From: Triticum aestivum
Taxonomy: Eukaryota > Streptophyta > Magnoliopsida > Poales > Poaceae
Reading direction: 5' to 3'
Assembly (NCBI RefSeq): GCF_018294505.1
Contig: NC_057800.1
Span: 475,761,037 to 475,825,036 of the forward strand
Length of the DNA: 64,000 nt
Every line of letters begins with the position of its first letter. Position 1 is the stretch's first letter. The position numbers were made by a program, and so were the translations under genes. Of this stretch, positions 11,540 through 23,100 are shown piece after piece. The notes under the pieces are model-generated. The model was not told the DNA's origin, made no database searches, and worked only from the letters and a program-made list of their open reading frames with translations.

Positions 11540-11810
11540 ATGCAAGTAGTGCAGCGCCCATGGTCCAGGCGCTACACTATACAGTGTAGCGCCTAGATCT
11601 TAGGCGTTGCACACTGACTTAGCAATTTTTAGGTATTCCAGAATGCGACGCTAGCCAGATGTGTAGCGTCTGTCAGTCAGGCGCTACATAGTGTAGTGTG
11701 ACGCTTACCTGTCGGGCGCCACACGAAAGGGTCAGCGAAGTGAAATTTTTTCAAGCACAGTTCTTTTTATGAATTCTTTTTGTTCACAGGTCAAATTTGT
11801 CGTTTTTGCC
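11540..11810 (-). repeat. MULE right terminal inverted repeat
   Basis: This is the mate of the left arm. It ends immediately before the second AGTAAGGAG copy at 11811-11819. Confidence 0.9.
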
Positions 11811-11936
11811 AGTAAGGAGTACCTTTTGGCTGATTCGCAAGAAAAGAAGACACACCAGCTAGCACAGCTTTAAAAGGGGAAAAAATGGGTCCCCAATTTT
11901 GCTAAGTTCACGACGGTCTTTGTACATTTACATTTC

Positions 11937-11985
<49 letters not shown>

Positions 11986-11990
11986 GATAG
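11937..11990. repeat. GATA microsatellite
   Basis: About thirteen tandem AGAT/GATA units, with one variant AAAT unit near 11972. Confidence 0.95.
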
Positions 11991-12200
11991 GCAAATAGAC
12001 ATACATACGTTACTACAATCAGGCACATCCGGACGCGTCCCTGGACAGTGTCGGCCGGCCCCTTAAAAGTTATGCCAGACAATCATACTCCTAATATCAA
12101 AAATCTCCAATCCATGTAAGTCCATGCACGTCGATCATATATTCATCACCAATTCAACGATTAAACAATGCAACAAGGCAAAATGAACTACAATTCAACA

Positions 12201-12863
12201 TTAAAGGATGCCAAAATGAAATTCAACATACGGGGCACGCCCGGCCAACATGCTGAAGCACTCGTCGGGTGCCATACGACGCGCGTCTGCTACTGCGGCC
12301 ACCGCTCTCAACCCCTCATACACCATCTGAACATTGACCTCCTTCCTCCTCTTCTCAAGATTCTTCTTGCCTTCTGGGTCCAAGAGGTTTGGATCGGCCA
12401 ACATTATCCTCTAATCCTCCGTCTCTTGAGAAGTTCCAACATCTCCTTTTCAACCTCTATTGTTCCAAAAGTCCTGGCCTTCTCAAGTTATCATTTGACA
12501 CACGCCTCTCGCTTCTCCAAGTCTATCTTTTCCCTCTCAATTTGCAACTTGTTCAACCTCTCTAGGTCCCAGCCCATTCTCTCGTTCTGTGCATCCAACA
12601 TGAGTTTGTATCTCTCCTTCCTCGTCAAAAAAATGCTCGTCCATGTGGCAGACATTTTAGACATCGCTGCGTCACGAGCGGCCCTCCGCTTCTCCCACTT
12701 GCTTCCCATCACATGGTGGTTCTTCATTGGCATGATGGCTCGTCCATCCTCCCCTACAACTTCTTCTTCTTCGTCATCCAATCCAATGGATTGTTGGGAT
12801 CTTGAGGCATCATTTTTCTTCAACCTCTTGTTGCCGTTCTTGAGGTCATCCACAAGATGCTGC
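12201..12863 (-). pseudogene. MYB/SANT-like + NAM-associated-domain gene remnant, C-terminal part
   Basis: Reading on the minus strand from 12863, the frame gives PKWQ-H-LVDDLKNGNKRL followed by an acidic run (LDDEEEEVVGED) and a long charged helix with MGSKWEKRRAARDAAM and ERMGWDLERLNKLQIERE. A second piece (12404-12201) contains LADPNLLDPEGKKNLEKRRK. This matches the layout of plant 'NAM-associated, C-terminal' proteins: a trihelix/SANT-like DNA-binding region, then a basic-acidic coiled coil. The reading frame is cut at 12863 by LTR element A; the 'PKWQ' codons lie on the far side of that element. A stop or frameshift separates the two pieces near 12404-12491. Family knowledge suggests a nuclear DNA-binding role; this copy is broken. 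Confidence 0.75.
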
Positions 12864-13785
12864 TGTCGGCGTTCTGGGAACGGGGGTCCCCAGACTTGCC
12901 TGCCTGCGGCCTGCGGCGTGGCTCAAGTGGGGGCCCAGCGCGGCCCATCTTCATCAGCTCAAACTCAAGACCCTCGTGAGGGGCCAAGCCTCGCGGGGTG
13001 GACGACAGGAAGCTTCCTCAGAGGTAGCCTCATCAGGCAGGCTCGCGAGGAGGCAGAGAGATCAAGGCAGGGGTACCTCGCGAGGAGCCCGTGACGCAAG
13101 CCATGACGATCGAGACCAGGCAGGCGCCAGGCGGGCGCCGGCCTGCGCAGTGTCCTTGTTTCCCCTTTGGTGCAAAGGGGGCAAGCACAGGCCAAGGCAT
13201 CGGGCAAAGGTTACCATTCCGGTGCAACGAGACCAAGACCAGCAGAGCGGTAGGACGAAGGTCACCGTGGAGCCCAAGACGGCGTCATCACCAGTGCTTT
13301 TGGCAGCCGAAGACCACCTTTGGTCAGGATAACTTGTACTAGATGTTCCCCTTCAAAATTGCCAATTGTTGGCGCCCTTCCCGCTCATTATTTTGGGAGA
13401 GGCCCAGGGCCTCTATAAAGAGAGCTAGCCACCGCAAGGTAGGGAGGACATCTGGAGATCTGGTAGAGCCCTAGCTGAGAGAGAGAGGCGACTGAACTCA
13501 CGTAAAAAGTTCATCGCACCAGCTCAAGAACACCTCTCGCGAGGCTGTTCTTCCCTTGTACTATTCATCGTCAGCCCCTGAGGCAATCCACCACACCACA
13601 CACTGGAGTAGGGTATTACACCACAACGGTGGCCCGAACCAGTATAAACCTCGTGTCCCTTGTGTTGTTTGTTGTTTCCAGCCTAGATCACGCGAGGAGA
13701 TTGGACGTAGATCGGTAGGGAAGAGACCTCCGCGCGCACCCCAGTGTTCGAACCTCAAGGGTCTGCCGGAACCCGAAATCCGACA
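12864..13785 (+). repeat. Element A 5' LTR
   Basis: It starts TGTCGGCG and ends ATCCGACA, with a TATA-like 'ctctataaag' at 13411-13420. By eye it differs from the 3' LTR at roughly 30-35 sites plus an 11-bp indel near 13120, which implies a moderately old insertion. Confidence 0.93.
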
Positions 13786-13806
13786 TTTGGCGCGCCAGGT
13801 AGGGGT
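13786..13806 (+). other. Element A primer-binding site
   Basis: 'TTTGGCGCGCCAGGTAGGGG' directly follows the 5' LTR. The same sequence follows the LTR of element D at 51009. I do not assign the tRNA. Confidence 0.75.
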
Positions 13807-13855
13807 GCACCGAAATCTTTCTTCCGCTGTTCGCGTGCGATCTTCCGTCGAGTCC

Positions 13856-15300
13856 ATGGCTGATGCTTGTCGGGCTCGCGCCGAGCGTCGAGCTGCTCTC
13901 GCCACCCATGTCGCCCAGACGGCGCCCGTCGGCGGATGCCCTCGTCGCTCCCCGTCGCCCTCCGCCAACGCCGCCACCGACCCGGCGGGGAACGAGCAGC
14001 AGGCCTCGTCCCAGCATCCTTCGGTACGGCGGAAGGGCCGCACAACCACACCGTCGCTGACTCCAGCCGCTTCATCGTCCCACGCCCGTCGCGCCCCCAC
14101 GGACGCGCACGCCGCGCTGCTCCTGGCAAGAGAGATCATGCACTACCGCCCCGTCGACGACCTCTATGAGGACTGGCTCGCCCGCATCACCGAGCTCGTC
14201 AGCGCCGCAGGGGGCTCCCCCTTGCCGTCCCTCTTGCTGCCTCTCCCTCCATTCCGCGCAGGAGGCGAGGATCAGGAGGTGCCTCCACCACCTCCTCCCC
14301 AAGAAGGCGCCCTGGCTCCAAGGCGCGCGGCCCCAGGGCGAGACCCTCCGCCTCCGGTGCCTGCGCAGCAAGAAAGGAGCTGCCAAGAGATCCCTCGTCC
14401 CCAAGAAGGTGCTCGCACGCTCCCAGCGCCGGCGCACCAAGATCGCGTCCCTGCACTCCACGCCAAGACCCCGCGCTACTGCAAGTGGTGGAGCGCGATA
14501 ATCCCCAGGAACAAGCCCAGCACCAGCAAAAGGCACCGGTGGCCACAGCAGGCTGATGTGCCCTCACCCCCGAGCTACGCGGCGTCGCATGGCCAGGCAA
14601 GTTCAAGCCTGACTTGCCCCCTCGCTACGACGGCACGGTGGACCCCGCGGAGTTCCTACAGCTCTACGAGCTATGCATCGAAGCCACCAACGGAGATGAA
14701 AGGGTCATGGCGAACTGGTTTCCCATGGCGCTCAAGGACGGGGCCCGCACCTGGCTCCTGAACCTGACTCCTGGCACGATCTCCTCTTGGGACGAGATGC
14801 GCACTCGCTTCATCGCCATCTTCCAGGGCACTCGCGACCGGCCCCCGGCCGTGAGCGATCTACGCCGCATCAAGCAGCATCAAGGGGAAACCCTGTAGAA
14901 ATACATCCAGCGCTTCAACAGCGCTCGCCTCAAGATCCCCAAGGTGACTGAAGAAGCCATCATCTCGGCCTTCTTCGATGGCGTACGCGACATCAAGATG
15001 AAGGAGGAGCTAGCAATCCACGAAGACCCGTGCACATCCCTGGAGCTATTCAACTTGGCGACCAAGTGCTCCAGGGCTGAGGAAGGGCGCCTTTCCTTCC
15101 TCGAACTCCCGGCTGCCGACCCAGAAGAGAAGAAGCCCAAGGGCAAGGACGTGAAGCGCAAGGGGGCTGCCGTGCTTGCAGCGAACCAGACACCAAGTGA
15201 GGCAGGGATCAACCTGAGGCATCCAAGGGCAGCCAGTACTGCGTGTACCACGACCTCCACACCCACAACACCAACGAATGTCAAGAGCTCAGGGCCGTGA
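13856..15300 (+). pseudogene. gag: Element A gag (broken)
   Basis: ATG 13856 opens an Ala/Arg-rich N-terminus (MADACRARAERRAALAT) and a proline-rich linker. A frameshift between about 14480 and 14570 leads into the conserved retrotransposon gag core: PPRYDGTVDPAEFLQLYE, WFPMALKDGARTWLLNL, SWDEMRTRF and FQGTRDRP (about 14600-14860). An in-frame TAG at 14896-14898 replaces a Gln codon. After that the frame continues (KYIQRFNSARLK, DIKMKEELAIHED) to a Lys-rich basic end. A zinc-binding-like segment (YCVYHDLHTHNTNEC, about 15235-15285) lies in another phase, so there is a second frameshift. Gag would form the virus-like particle; this copy cannot make full-length protein. Confidence 0.85.
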
Positions 15301-15609
15301 GAGATGGACGTATCGGCTGACGCCCCGAGCGCAACGGCATGGGCTATGGCCGAGGAGGAGGAAGAGGTGGTGGACGATGGGAAGACCGTGGCCCTCGCCA
15401 AGGGTGGCGTGACCGACCTTGCGAGGATCGCTGGCAGGACCAGCCTCGCGAGGGAGGCTGGAGAGATTAGCCTCATGAGGATCGCCCGCATGGCAACACG
15501 GGCCTTCCTCCTCTGCCTCCACCGCCAAGGAGAAATGAAGGCCAACATCAAGACGAGGGGGCTGGGGGCTTCCAGGAGCCACGCACAATCGCTTGCATCT
15601 TGGGTGGCG

Positions 15610-16200
15610 CGCAGGCTCTTCAAGCAGTTTGCTCGCGAGGTGAATGCAGTCCTCCCCAAGCTTGAGGCCACGCGCCCTCTTAGGTGGTCTGCGTGCGCTA
15701 TCACATTCAGCTTAGAGGATCAGCTCAAGTGCGCGGCAATGGCCGGAGCCCTCCCGATGCTTTGCTCCCCGGTCATCAGCAACGTGAAGGTCACCAGGAC
15801 CCTCATTGGCGGCGGAGCAGGACTCAACGTCCTGTCCGTCGAGATGTTCGACAATCTCCAAGTGTCGTACGATCAGCTTCAACCAACTAAGCCCTTCTCA
15901 CGAGTCACTGATGGTTCCACTGTTCCAATAGGGCAGGTTCGCCTTCCAGTCACCTTCGGGCAGCGCAACAACTACCGCACCGAGCTCATCGACTTCGACG
16001 TCGCCCACATCCGTCTGCCATACAACGCCATCCTCGGGTACCCAGCCCTGGCCAAGTTCATGGCAGTGACTCGCCATGGATACAATGTCCTCAAGATGCC
16101 AGGAAGCGGTGGAGTCATCACCGTGCCTTGTGAAGAAAGGGACGCAGTGTGTTCACTTGAGCGCGTGTTCCAAGCCGCAGCAATCGAAGACCCGGACCAC
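15610..16200 (+). pseudogene. Element A aspartic protease with active-site change
   Basis: The retropepsin-like domain is recognisable by TRTLIGGGAGLNVLSVEMFD, PIGQVRLPVTFGQ, ELIDFDVAHIRLPYNAILGYPALAKFMA and the GYNVLKMPG strand. The expected catalytic D-G-G (seen as LIDGGAGLN in element D) reads G-G-G here (about 15808-15816), so the enzyme should be dead. It follows gag in the usual order, in a frame separated from it by shifts. Confidence 0.8.
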
Positions 16201-16599
16201 AGGAACGGAAGACTTCCCGATGCGACCCTTAAGAAGAAGAAGGTTTCGCCTGCCCAAGCCATAAGGAGGCAGGCGCCTCCGGAGGTGTTGCGACAGGATC
16301 TGCGCCCAATCAGGGAGCGGCACCCTCTCTCGCATAGGAAGGCACGCCCGGCGCCCTTCTCAGGCAGGGCTCGGGGGCTCCTTCTTGGAGAGCCACCGAC
16401 TTTGCCAAGGTCGCGAGGGAGGCGCTCGGGCACCACTTGGAGGGGTGCTTCCAGGCACGTTTCCCTCAGGAAGGTACAAGGCAAGGAAGACCAAACCCTC
16501 AGGAGTTCATCGCAAGAAACACCCAGGAGCTACAGGAGTCGAGAGTCATGCGCGGTAGCCGCCGCTTGCCCACCGTAGCCCCGTATCCAGGCGAGGATG

Positions 16600-16882
16600 G
16601 TGGGCTGCGCGTCTGCATTGACGTGCCAGGGCTCAACCGAGCCGCGTCTCAGGAGTGCCTCTGGCCTTCGTGCGTGGAGCATTGCGAGGGTCCACCTCAC
16701 AGCTACGTTCACATGCCTTTCGGCCTGCCGAACGCGGTCGCCGCTCATCAGCGCCTGCTAAGGAGCATTCTGGAGGCTCAGGAGGTCAGGCGTTGTGCGG
16801 TCTTGGCGGAGATGGAGATGGCCCTCGGAGACCCACCTGTGCCCTCGGAGCCTCCCGAGGCTCCTGGGCCTGGGGGCTCGTG
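16600..16882 (+). pseudogene. Element A reverse-transcriptase scrap
   Basis: Only two RT blocks remain, fused together: LRVCIDVPGLN (normally the start of the palm) and then SYVHMPFGLPNA (normally about 60 residues further on). The YxDD catalytic region, RNase H and integrase are missing. The frame ends at TGA after LAEMEMALGDPPVPSEPPEA. Element D carries the same fusion at 57930-58221, so the deletion predates both insertions. Confidence 0.8.
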
Positions 16883-16883
16883 A

Positions 16884-18263
16884 GGGTCGACGTCTTCATC
16901 ATGCATCGCCCGCTTCTTCAGCATCACTTCATCTTCAACGGCACCAGGTGACATCTTTCTAAGTTCCATTTTTAGCTGGGAGCGCCCACAGGGCCGCATC
17001 ATTCCCAGGTCGCGTGGGTCCGTCCCTGCGGCATGTATCCGTTTTGCTTATGCTCTTTACTTACCTTGGTGGGGGTGCCCCTCGGGCTGCATCATCCCCC
17101 AAGCTGCTCGGGCCTGGCCCAGCGGCGTTTTCCCGCATCTACCTGAAATGAATTTCCTCCTGCGTGCTTAACGTGCCCGACCTAATCACCTGCTCGATTG
17201 ATGCCTACCTATGGAGCCGCTCGCTCTGGCACGACATTTACGCACGGGTCCGTCCCTGCAACGCTGATAAATCTGAGTGGTCGAGCTCTGGCCGCGGCAG
17301 CCCCGCAAGGCGCCACCTCACCAGGCTCTCAGTGCCCCAATCACTTCCCCGGAGCGACCAAAGGTTGGCTGGCAACCGTAACGACAGGTCTTGTTTCTCT
17401 TCATGATTGGTGTGCAGGACCTACTCCAGGAGCAACGCTGGGGACGTCGCGAGCTGTCTCTCCCTCTCTCCGGCATGGACCGCTTGCACGTTAAAAGGGG
17501 GGGCGCCTGAGCATCGCGACTCATGGGCTCCTACTAGCTCTCCAGCCCTCACCCCCTGGCCTTGACCCACGGCATCATGACCTGTCATACCAGCGGCGGC
17601 TGAGCTCGCTCGAGGGCCGAGACCTGAGGACATAGAGCATTAAGGAAAGTGCGGGGGAGTGGGAAGGAGCTCGCGAGGACCTAACCCAGCAGCGCCTCAG
17701 CTGCCACCACTCGGGTCGGGCGCTTCGTCAAGGAACTACACCAGACTCAAGAGATAAGTCACGCCCTTACAGGAGTTGGACCAACGCAGTGCCAAACCCT
17801 CGCCCAGTGTGGCTCTGTCACGACGACGTTGCCTTCCTTTCTCGCCCAGCAAGGGCTGCTTGAGCGCTAAAAGGGACCTCCCGAGCATCGCGACTCGGGG
17901 GCTCTTACCGGACCTTAGGCCGCTCACCTCCTGGCCTTGACCACAACATCGCGACCTGGCATACCAGCGACGACTGAAGCCTGCCTGGGGACTGGGACCT
18001 GTCAGCGTAGAGCGCCAAGTCCTCGTAAGGATAGAAAGGGGGAGCCGAGCTGAGACAGGACAAGCACCTCGCATTGATTCATATTGAGATATAATGTTCA
18101 CAAAAAACATGGCAGGTGCCTTACATACCCCCACGGGGTGTTGCTTCGATTCCTCGCAGGGAACAAAAGTACTAATCCTAAGGAATGCTAATCGCCCGCA
18201 CCTCCGCAAGGGACGCCATCATCAACAGTGGGCTACCCAACACCGTTGCCAGCCCCATCCAGA
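16884..18263. repeat. Element A tandem-repeat-like non-coding region
   Basis: There is no coding signal. Recurrent blocks occur: 'gggtccgtccctgc' near 17009 and 17248, and a longer unit with 'agcatcgcgactc' near 17510 and 17884 (spacing about 374, close to two units of 187). Related blocks occur in element D at 58340-58800 and 61011-61360. Confidence 0.6.
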
Positions 18264-18439
18264 TCAGTGGCGTCGGCGGCTGGACGCAGCTGCCCCGCTC
18301 CGAGCACGACGCGAGCTCGGGGGCTCGTAGCTGTCATCGCTCGTCTCCGGAGTCGCGAGGAGCTCGGGGGAGCCGCTGGATTCCCCAGCTCCTCCGCTGC
18401 TGCCTGAGGAGCTGCTGGAGGGCCGATGGGCGGGCTAGG

Positions 18440-18923
18440 TGAGGGAGTCCTGGATTAGGGGGTGTTCGGGTAGCCGGACTATACCTTCGGCCGGACTCCT
18501 AGACTATGAAGATACAAGATTGAAGACTTCGTCCCGTGTCCGGATGGGACTTTCCTTGGCGTGGAAGGCAAGCTTGGCGATGCGGATATTCAAGATCTCC
18601 TACCATTGTAACCGACTCTGTGTAACCCTAACCCTATCCGGTGTCTATATAAACCGGAGGGTTGTAGTCCGTAGGCAATCAACTCCATACACAACAATCA
18701 TACCATAGGCTAGCTTCTAGGGTTTAGCCTCCTTGATCTCCTGGTAGATCTACTCTTGTACTACCCATATCATCAATATTAATCAAGCAGGAGTAGGGTA
18801 TTACCTCCATCGAGAGGGCCCGAACCTGGGTAAAACAAAGTGTCCCCCGTCTCCTGTTACCATCCGGCCTAGACGCACAGTTCGGGACCCCCTACCCGAG
18901 ATCCGCCGGTTTTGACACCGACA
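18440..18923 (+). repeat. Element B 5' LTR
   Basis: It starts TGAGGGAGTCC and ends ACACCGACA. It contains telobox-like 'accctaaccct' followed by a TATA box, ctatataaac (18645-18654). Confidence 0.95.
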
Positions 18924-18942
18924 TTGGTGCTTTCATTGAGAG
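18924..18942 (+). other. Element B primer-binding site
   Basis: 'TTGGTGCTTTCATTGAGAG' directly follows the LTR and is repeated in element C at 40110. The tRNA is not assigned. Confidence 0.7.
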
Positions 18943-18970
18943 TTCCTCTGTGCCGTCACAATCAGGAAGG

Positions 18971-20104
18971 ATGCCTCCTCCCGTCTTTAAAGACGGCGCC
19001 GTTGCTAAGGGAGCCTTGGCTGTCGGCCAAACCCTCCGGCTAGGCGGTTTCCTCATGACCGCCTGTTTGGCTTTTGCGCCGACGGTGACCTCTCGGGTCA
19101 TCAAAAGCAACCTACACGTCAGCTCGGAACTCATCGAGCAGCTAGATCCAATGGAGCTCTCTTCCGTAAACGAGCTCTTGGATCGCATCGCCGCCCTGGG
19201 GGTCGCTACGGATTACGACTAGGTTGGGCTTAAACCCGATCTAAGAGAAATTAACTCTCCCCAAGTCACCCACCACGTTGCCGTGGTAGAGGCGCAGTGC
19301 GGCGACCCTTCATCTATTTTAAGGACTAGCTACGTCCGAATTCCCGACTCCTCCAAGACGGATACCCGCGGAGAGGAGGATGTAACTCAAGACCTGAGCT
19401 TAGGATCAGGAAACGGGCTAGATTCATTGGACAACATCCAAGAATCCAAACTTCAGAGTTCGGAAACTCTTCGGCCTCCGAATCTTGGATTGGGTGAGGT
19501 TTCAGATTCAACGACACCCGCCCACCCGGACATAAGCGATCTCTCCCAAATCAGGCAGAGGCCCAAGGAAACAGTACATCATTACTGGGCCAGATTCCTC
19601 CTGGTTATGAACAGGATAAAGGATTGCCGCGAGGGAGACGCAATCTCTATTTTTTGTAGTAATTGCATGGACGAGGGAATCCTTAACACCGTAAGCCGTC
19701 GCGATATTACACGCTTCGCTGACTTGGCGTCCATAGTACAAAAATACTGTGCGATGGAAAGCGCTTGGAAAATCGAAATAAAATTTTGGGATAATCCGGC
19801 CTTGAATAGTAATCCCGTCCGAACTAAGAGGGTGCATCATCACAGGACACCCGGGATAAACACCAAAAAGCCAAAACCCTCTACAGGGCATGGAACGGTA
19901 CTGGAAAGGTGGCTTGATGGACCCTGTAGAATTCATAGTACAAAGGACGCCATACCAACTCACAGCCTCAGAGCATGTTGGATACTCCGGCAGGTGGCCA
20001 AAATTGGCGAGGACCTCTTAATCCTGGAGGTCGCAGAAAGCCAGCCCGAGGACACTAGTACTGTTCTCACAGTCTTCAAGACTTTCGCATCAAACAATGT
20101 TTGA
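18971..20104 (+). pseudogene. gag: Element B gag (truncated, stops)
   Basis: ATG 18971 (MPPPVFKDGAVAKGA) shares its phase with the whole downstream pol frame. Stops occur near 19220 and at 20102-20104. The N-terminal half is a helix-rich segment. The part around 19530-19790 (DLSQIRQRPKETVHHYWARF, then FADLASIVQKYCAMESAW) corresponds to the C-terminal half of the gag core seen intact in element C (SHIIQQPEESARQFWTRF). The first half of that core (the ARHWLNSLP part) is missing, so this gag is internally deleted as well as interrupted. The remainder is a basic, nucleic-acid-binding-like tail. Confidence 0.75.
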
Positions 20105-20149
20105 AAAAGAACACTCCACAGCCTCGCCGAAGTCTATCAAGTTGCAACA

Positions 20150-23100
20150 ATAAATCCATGGAGCGACACTGCTATTACCTTCAACGCAAGTGATGAACCT
20201 AAATTCCGAACAGCCCGAGCACCAGCCGCATTGGTCCTCAGTCCCATAGTGGACGGCTTTCGCCTCACCAAGGTGCTCATGGATGGAGGCAGCGGACTGA
20301 ATCTCATTTACGAGGAAACCCTTCAAAAAATGGAAATAGACTGGAACCGCGTCGAGCGAAGCAGCACAACCTTTAGAGGAATAATCCCCAGTCAGGAAGC
20401 GCGCTGCACAGGAAAAATCACACTAGATGTGGTGTTCGGCATGCCGGATAATTACAGGTCCGAAGAAGTCACATTTTAGGTGGCCCCGTTTAAGAGCGGA
20501 CATCACGCTTTACTGGGACGGGAAGCATTCACAATCTTCCAAGCAATACCCCATTACGGGTACATGAAGCTTAAGATGCCCGGGCCAAACGGAATTATCA
20601 CTCTAGCTAGTGATCCGGACATAGCACTCCGCGCCGAAAACAAGACGACCGCATTAGTCCTTGAAGCACTATCCGAAGCCTTAGCGGCCGAAGAACTGAC
20701 TGCGCTGCGCTCCACGGTTAACAGGGATGACGTGGTACTCGATAAGAGATCCAAATCCACATCCTTCAAGCCAGCTGACGAAATAGTCAAATTCCAGGTC
20801 CATCCAACGGACCCCAATAAAACAGCTTCCATCGGGGCACGACTGAACCCTGATGTAGACGCCGTACTGTGAGAGTTCCTACGAGAGAACTGGGACATTT
20901 TCGCCTGGCACCCTTCAGACATGCCAGGGATCCCACGCAGGCTGGCCGAACATAGCTTAAATATCCTAAAAGGATTCAAACCTGTCAAACAAGCCCTTCG
21001 GCATTTTTCCGAACCCAAGAGACAGGCTATGGGAGAGGAGCTAGCCAAACTATTAGAGGCCGGATTCATTAGAGACATAAAACATCCGGACTGGCTAGCA
21101 AACTTGGTGATGGTACCAAAGAAGGACAAATCCTGGTGCCTGTGTGTCGATTTTAAAGACCTTAACAAGGCCTGCCCAAAGGATCCCTTCCCCCTCCCCC
21201 GTATCGATCAAATTATCGATGCCACCGCATGACACGACTCGTTGTGTTTCCTCGATGCATACTCCGGTTACCATCAAATCAAGATGGCAGAATCAGACCA
21301 AGCTGCAACAGCATTCATCACACCATACGGCCCATTCTGCTTCAACACAATGCCCTTCGGGCTGAAAAACGCCGGTGCAACATATCAGCGCATGATCCAG
21401 ACATGTCTGGCAAATCAGATCGGCAAAACAGTGGAGGCGTATGTGGATGATGTGGTCATCAAATCAAGACATGTCGAATCTCTAATAGATGACTTGAGGC
21501 TTACATTCGATAACCTCCGAAAATACGACATCAAGCTCAACCCAGAAAAATGCGTCTTCGGCGTTCCAGCCGGAAAGCTCTTGGGCTTCATTGTATCCGG
21601 TAGAGGAATTGAAGCTAATCCAGCCAAGATCCGAGCTTTGTCACAATTGGATATCCCAAAGGACCTAAAAAAAATACAAAAATTAACCGGACGCGTGGCG
21701 GCTTTAAGCCGCTTCATCTCCCGCTTGGGAGAGAAGGCACTACCCCTCTATCGCCTCCTTCGGCGCACCGAACACTTCGAGTGGATGGAGGCCGCCACGG
21801 CCGGACTTGATGAAATAAAAGCCATATTGGCAACAAACCCAGTCTTGGCCGCGCCGAACACCGGCGAACCAATGTTATTGTACATTGCAGCAACACATCA
21901 AGTTGTCAGCGCAGTGCTCGTTGTCGAGCGGGAAACGGACGGACACAAATTCCCCCTTCAAAGGTCGGTCTACTACGTATCCACTGTCCTCACTCCATGC
22001 AAATCACGTTACCCGCATTATCAAAAGATTGCATCCGCGGTATTCATGGCATCCCGGAAGCTACGACACTACTTTCAAGAGTGTTCCATAACAGTAGCCT
22101 CGGAAGTACCACTCAACGATATTATCAACAACCGCGACGCAACGGGCCAGATTGCAAAATGGGCCATCGAGCTCCTCCCGTTCGATATAACCTATAAGCC
22201 ACGGCGAGGTATTAAATCGCAAGTTTTGGCCGACTTCGTCACAGAATGGACGGAGGCCGAGCTCCCTAAAGAGTACGACACATATTCAAACTGGATTATG
22301 CATTTTGACGGCTCCAAAATGTTGGCCGGATTGGGGGCTGGCGTCGTCCTGACGTCCCCCACAGGAGACACAGTCCAATATGTGCTCCAGATCATGTACA
22401 TGGATTCCAACAATGCAGCCGAATATGAGGCTCTCCTACATGGTCTCCGGATAGCAGTATCCATGGGTATCCAGCGCCTAGAGGTACGCGGGGATTCAAA
22501 CCTTGCGATATCCCAGATAAATGGAGACTTCGACGCCAAGGACCCAAAAATGGCAGCTTACCGCAACGCCGTCCTAAAAATGTCAGCTCGGTTCGAAGGG
22601 CTAGAGTTTCACCATATAGCCCGAGAAAACAATCAAGCAGCGGACGTCCTAGCACGCATCGGAGCAAAACGCGATGCAGTCCCCCCCCCCCCCCAACATC
22701 TTTTTGGAAAGATTGTTCAAGCCATCCGTAACATGGGAGGGGGAACCCGTAAATAACAGCCCAGACCCAGCCGCACCACTCGACGCCGAACAATCTGACA
22801 CAATTGGAGGCTCTGCCAATAAATTACACCTTCAGCCCACGTAATAATGGCGGTCATCGCCCCGTGGACAGAACCATTCCTAGCCTACCTTACTAGGCAG
22901 GAACTCCCGGAGGACCAAAACGAGGCCTGCTGCATAGTGCGGCGATCTAAAGCCTATAGAGTCCGTGAGGGAGAGCTTTATAAGAAAAGCACTATCGGAG
23001 TCCTTCAAAGGTGCATCTCCGAAGAGGAAGGGCGGAACCTTCTGGCTGAAATTCATGCTGGACTCGGTGGTCACCACGCCGCTGCTCGGTCCCTTGTTAG

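Larger units (their letters stand above)
10587..11810. mobile_element. Non-autonomous Mutator-like element (MULE) with ~270 bp TIRs
   Basis: Two long arms are reverse complements: left about 10587-10858, right about 11540-11810, starting GGCAAAAA and ending TTTTTGCC. They are flanked by a perfect 9-bp duplication, AGTAAGGAG (10578-10586 and 11811-11819). Long TIRs with a 9-bp duplication are diagnostic of Mutator-like elements. No transposase is encoded. The interior holds a MITE (10876-11209) and about 330 bp of unique sequence (11213-11539) containing a splice-acceptor-like 'ttgtttctccggcag'. The arms themselves carry many copies of GGCGCTACAC/GTGTAGCGCC, including a near-perfect palindrome around 10803-10830. 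Confidence 0.92.

Noticed and set aside
12168..13094. 308-codon plus-strand frame
   Set aside because: It runs antisense to the NAM-associated pseudogene and across the start of the element A LTR; it cannot be one gene.
18630..18645. Telomere-like CCCTAACCCTA as an interstitial telomere
   Set aside because: Only two units, and present at the same place in all four LTRs of B and C; it is part of the LTR.
22681..22694. Poly-C run as a functional frameshift site in element B pol
   Set aside because: The frame before and after it is the same as the rest of pol, so it looks like a neutral homopolymer in the linker after RNase H.
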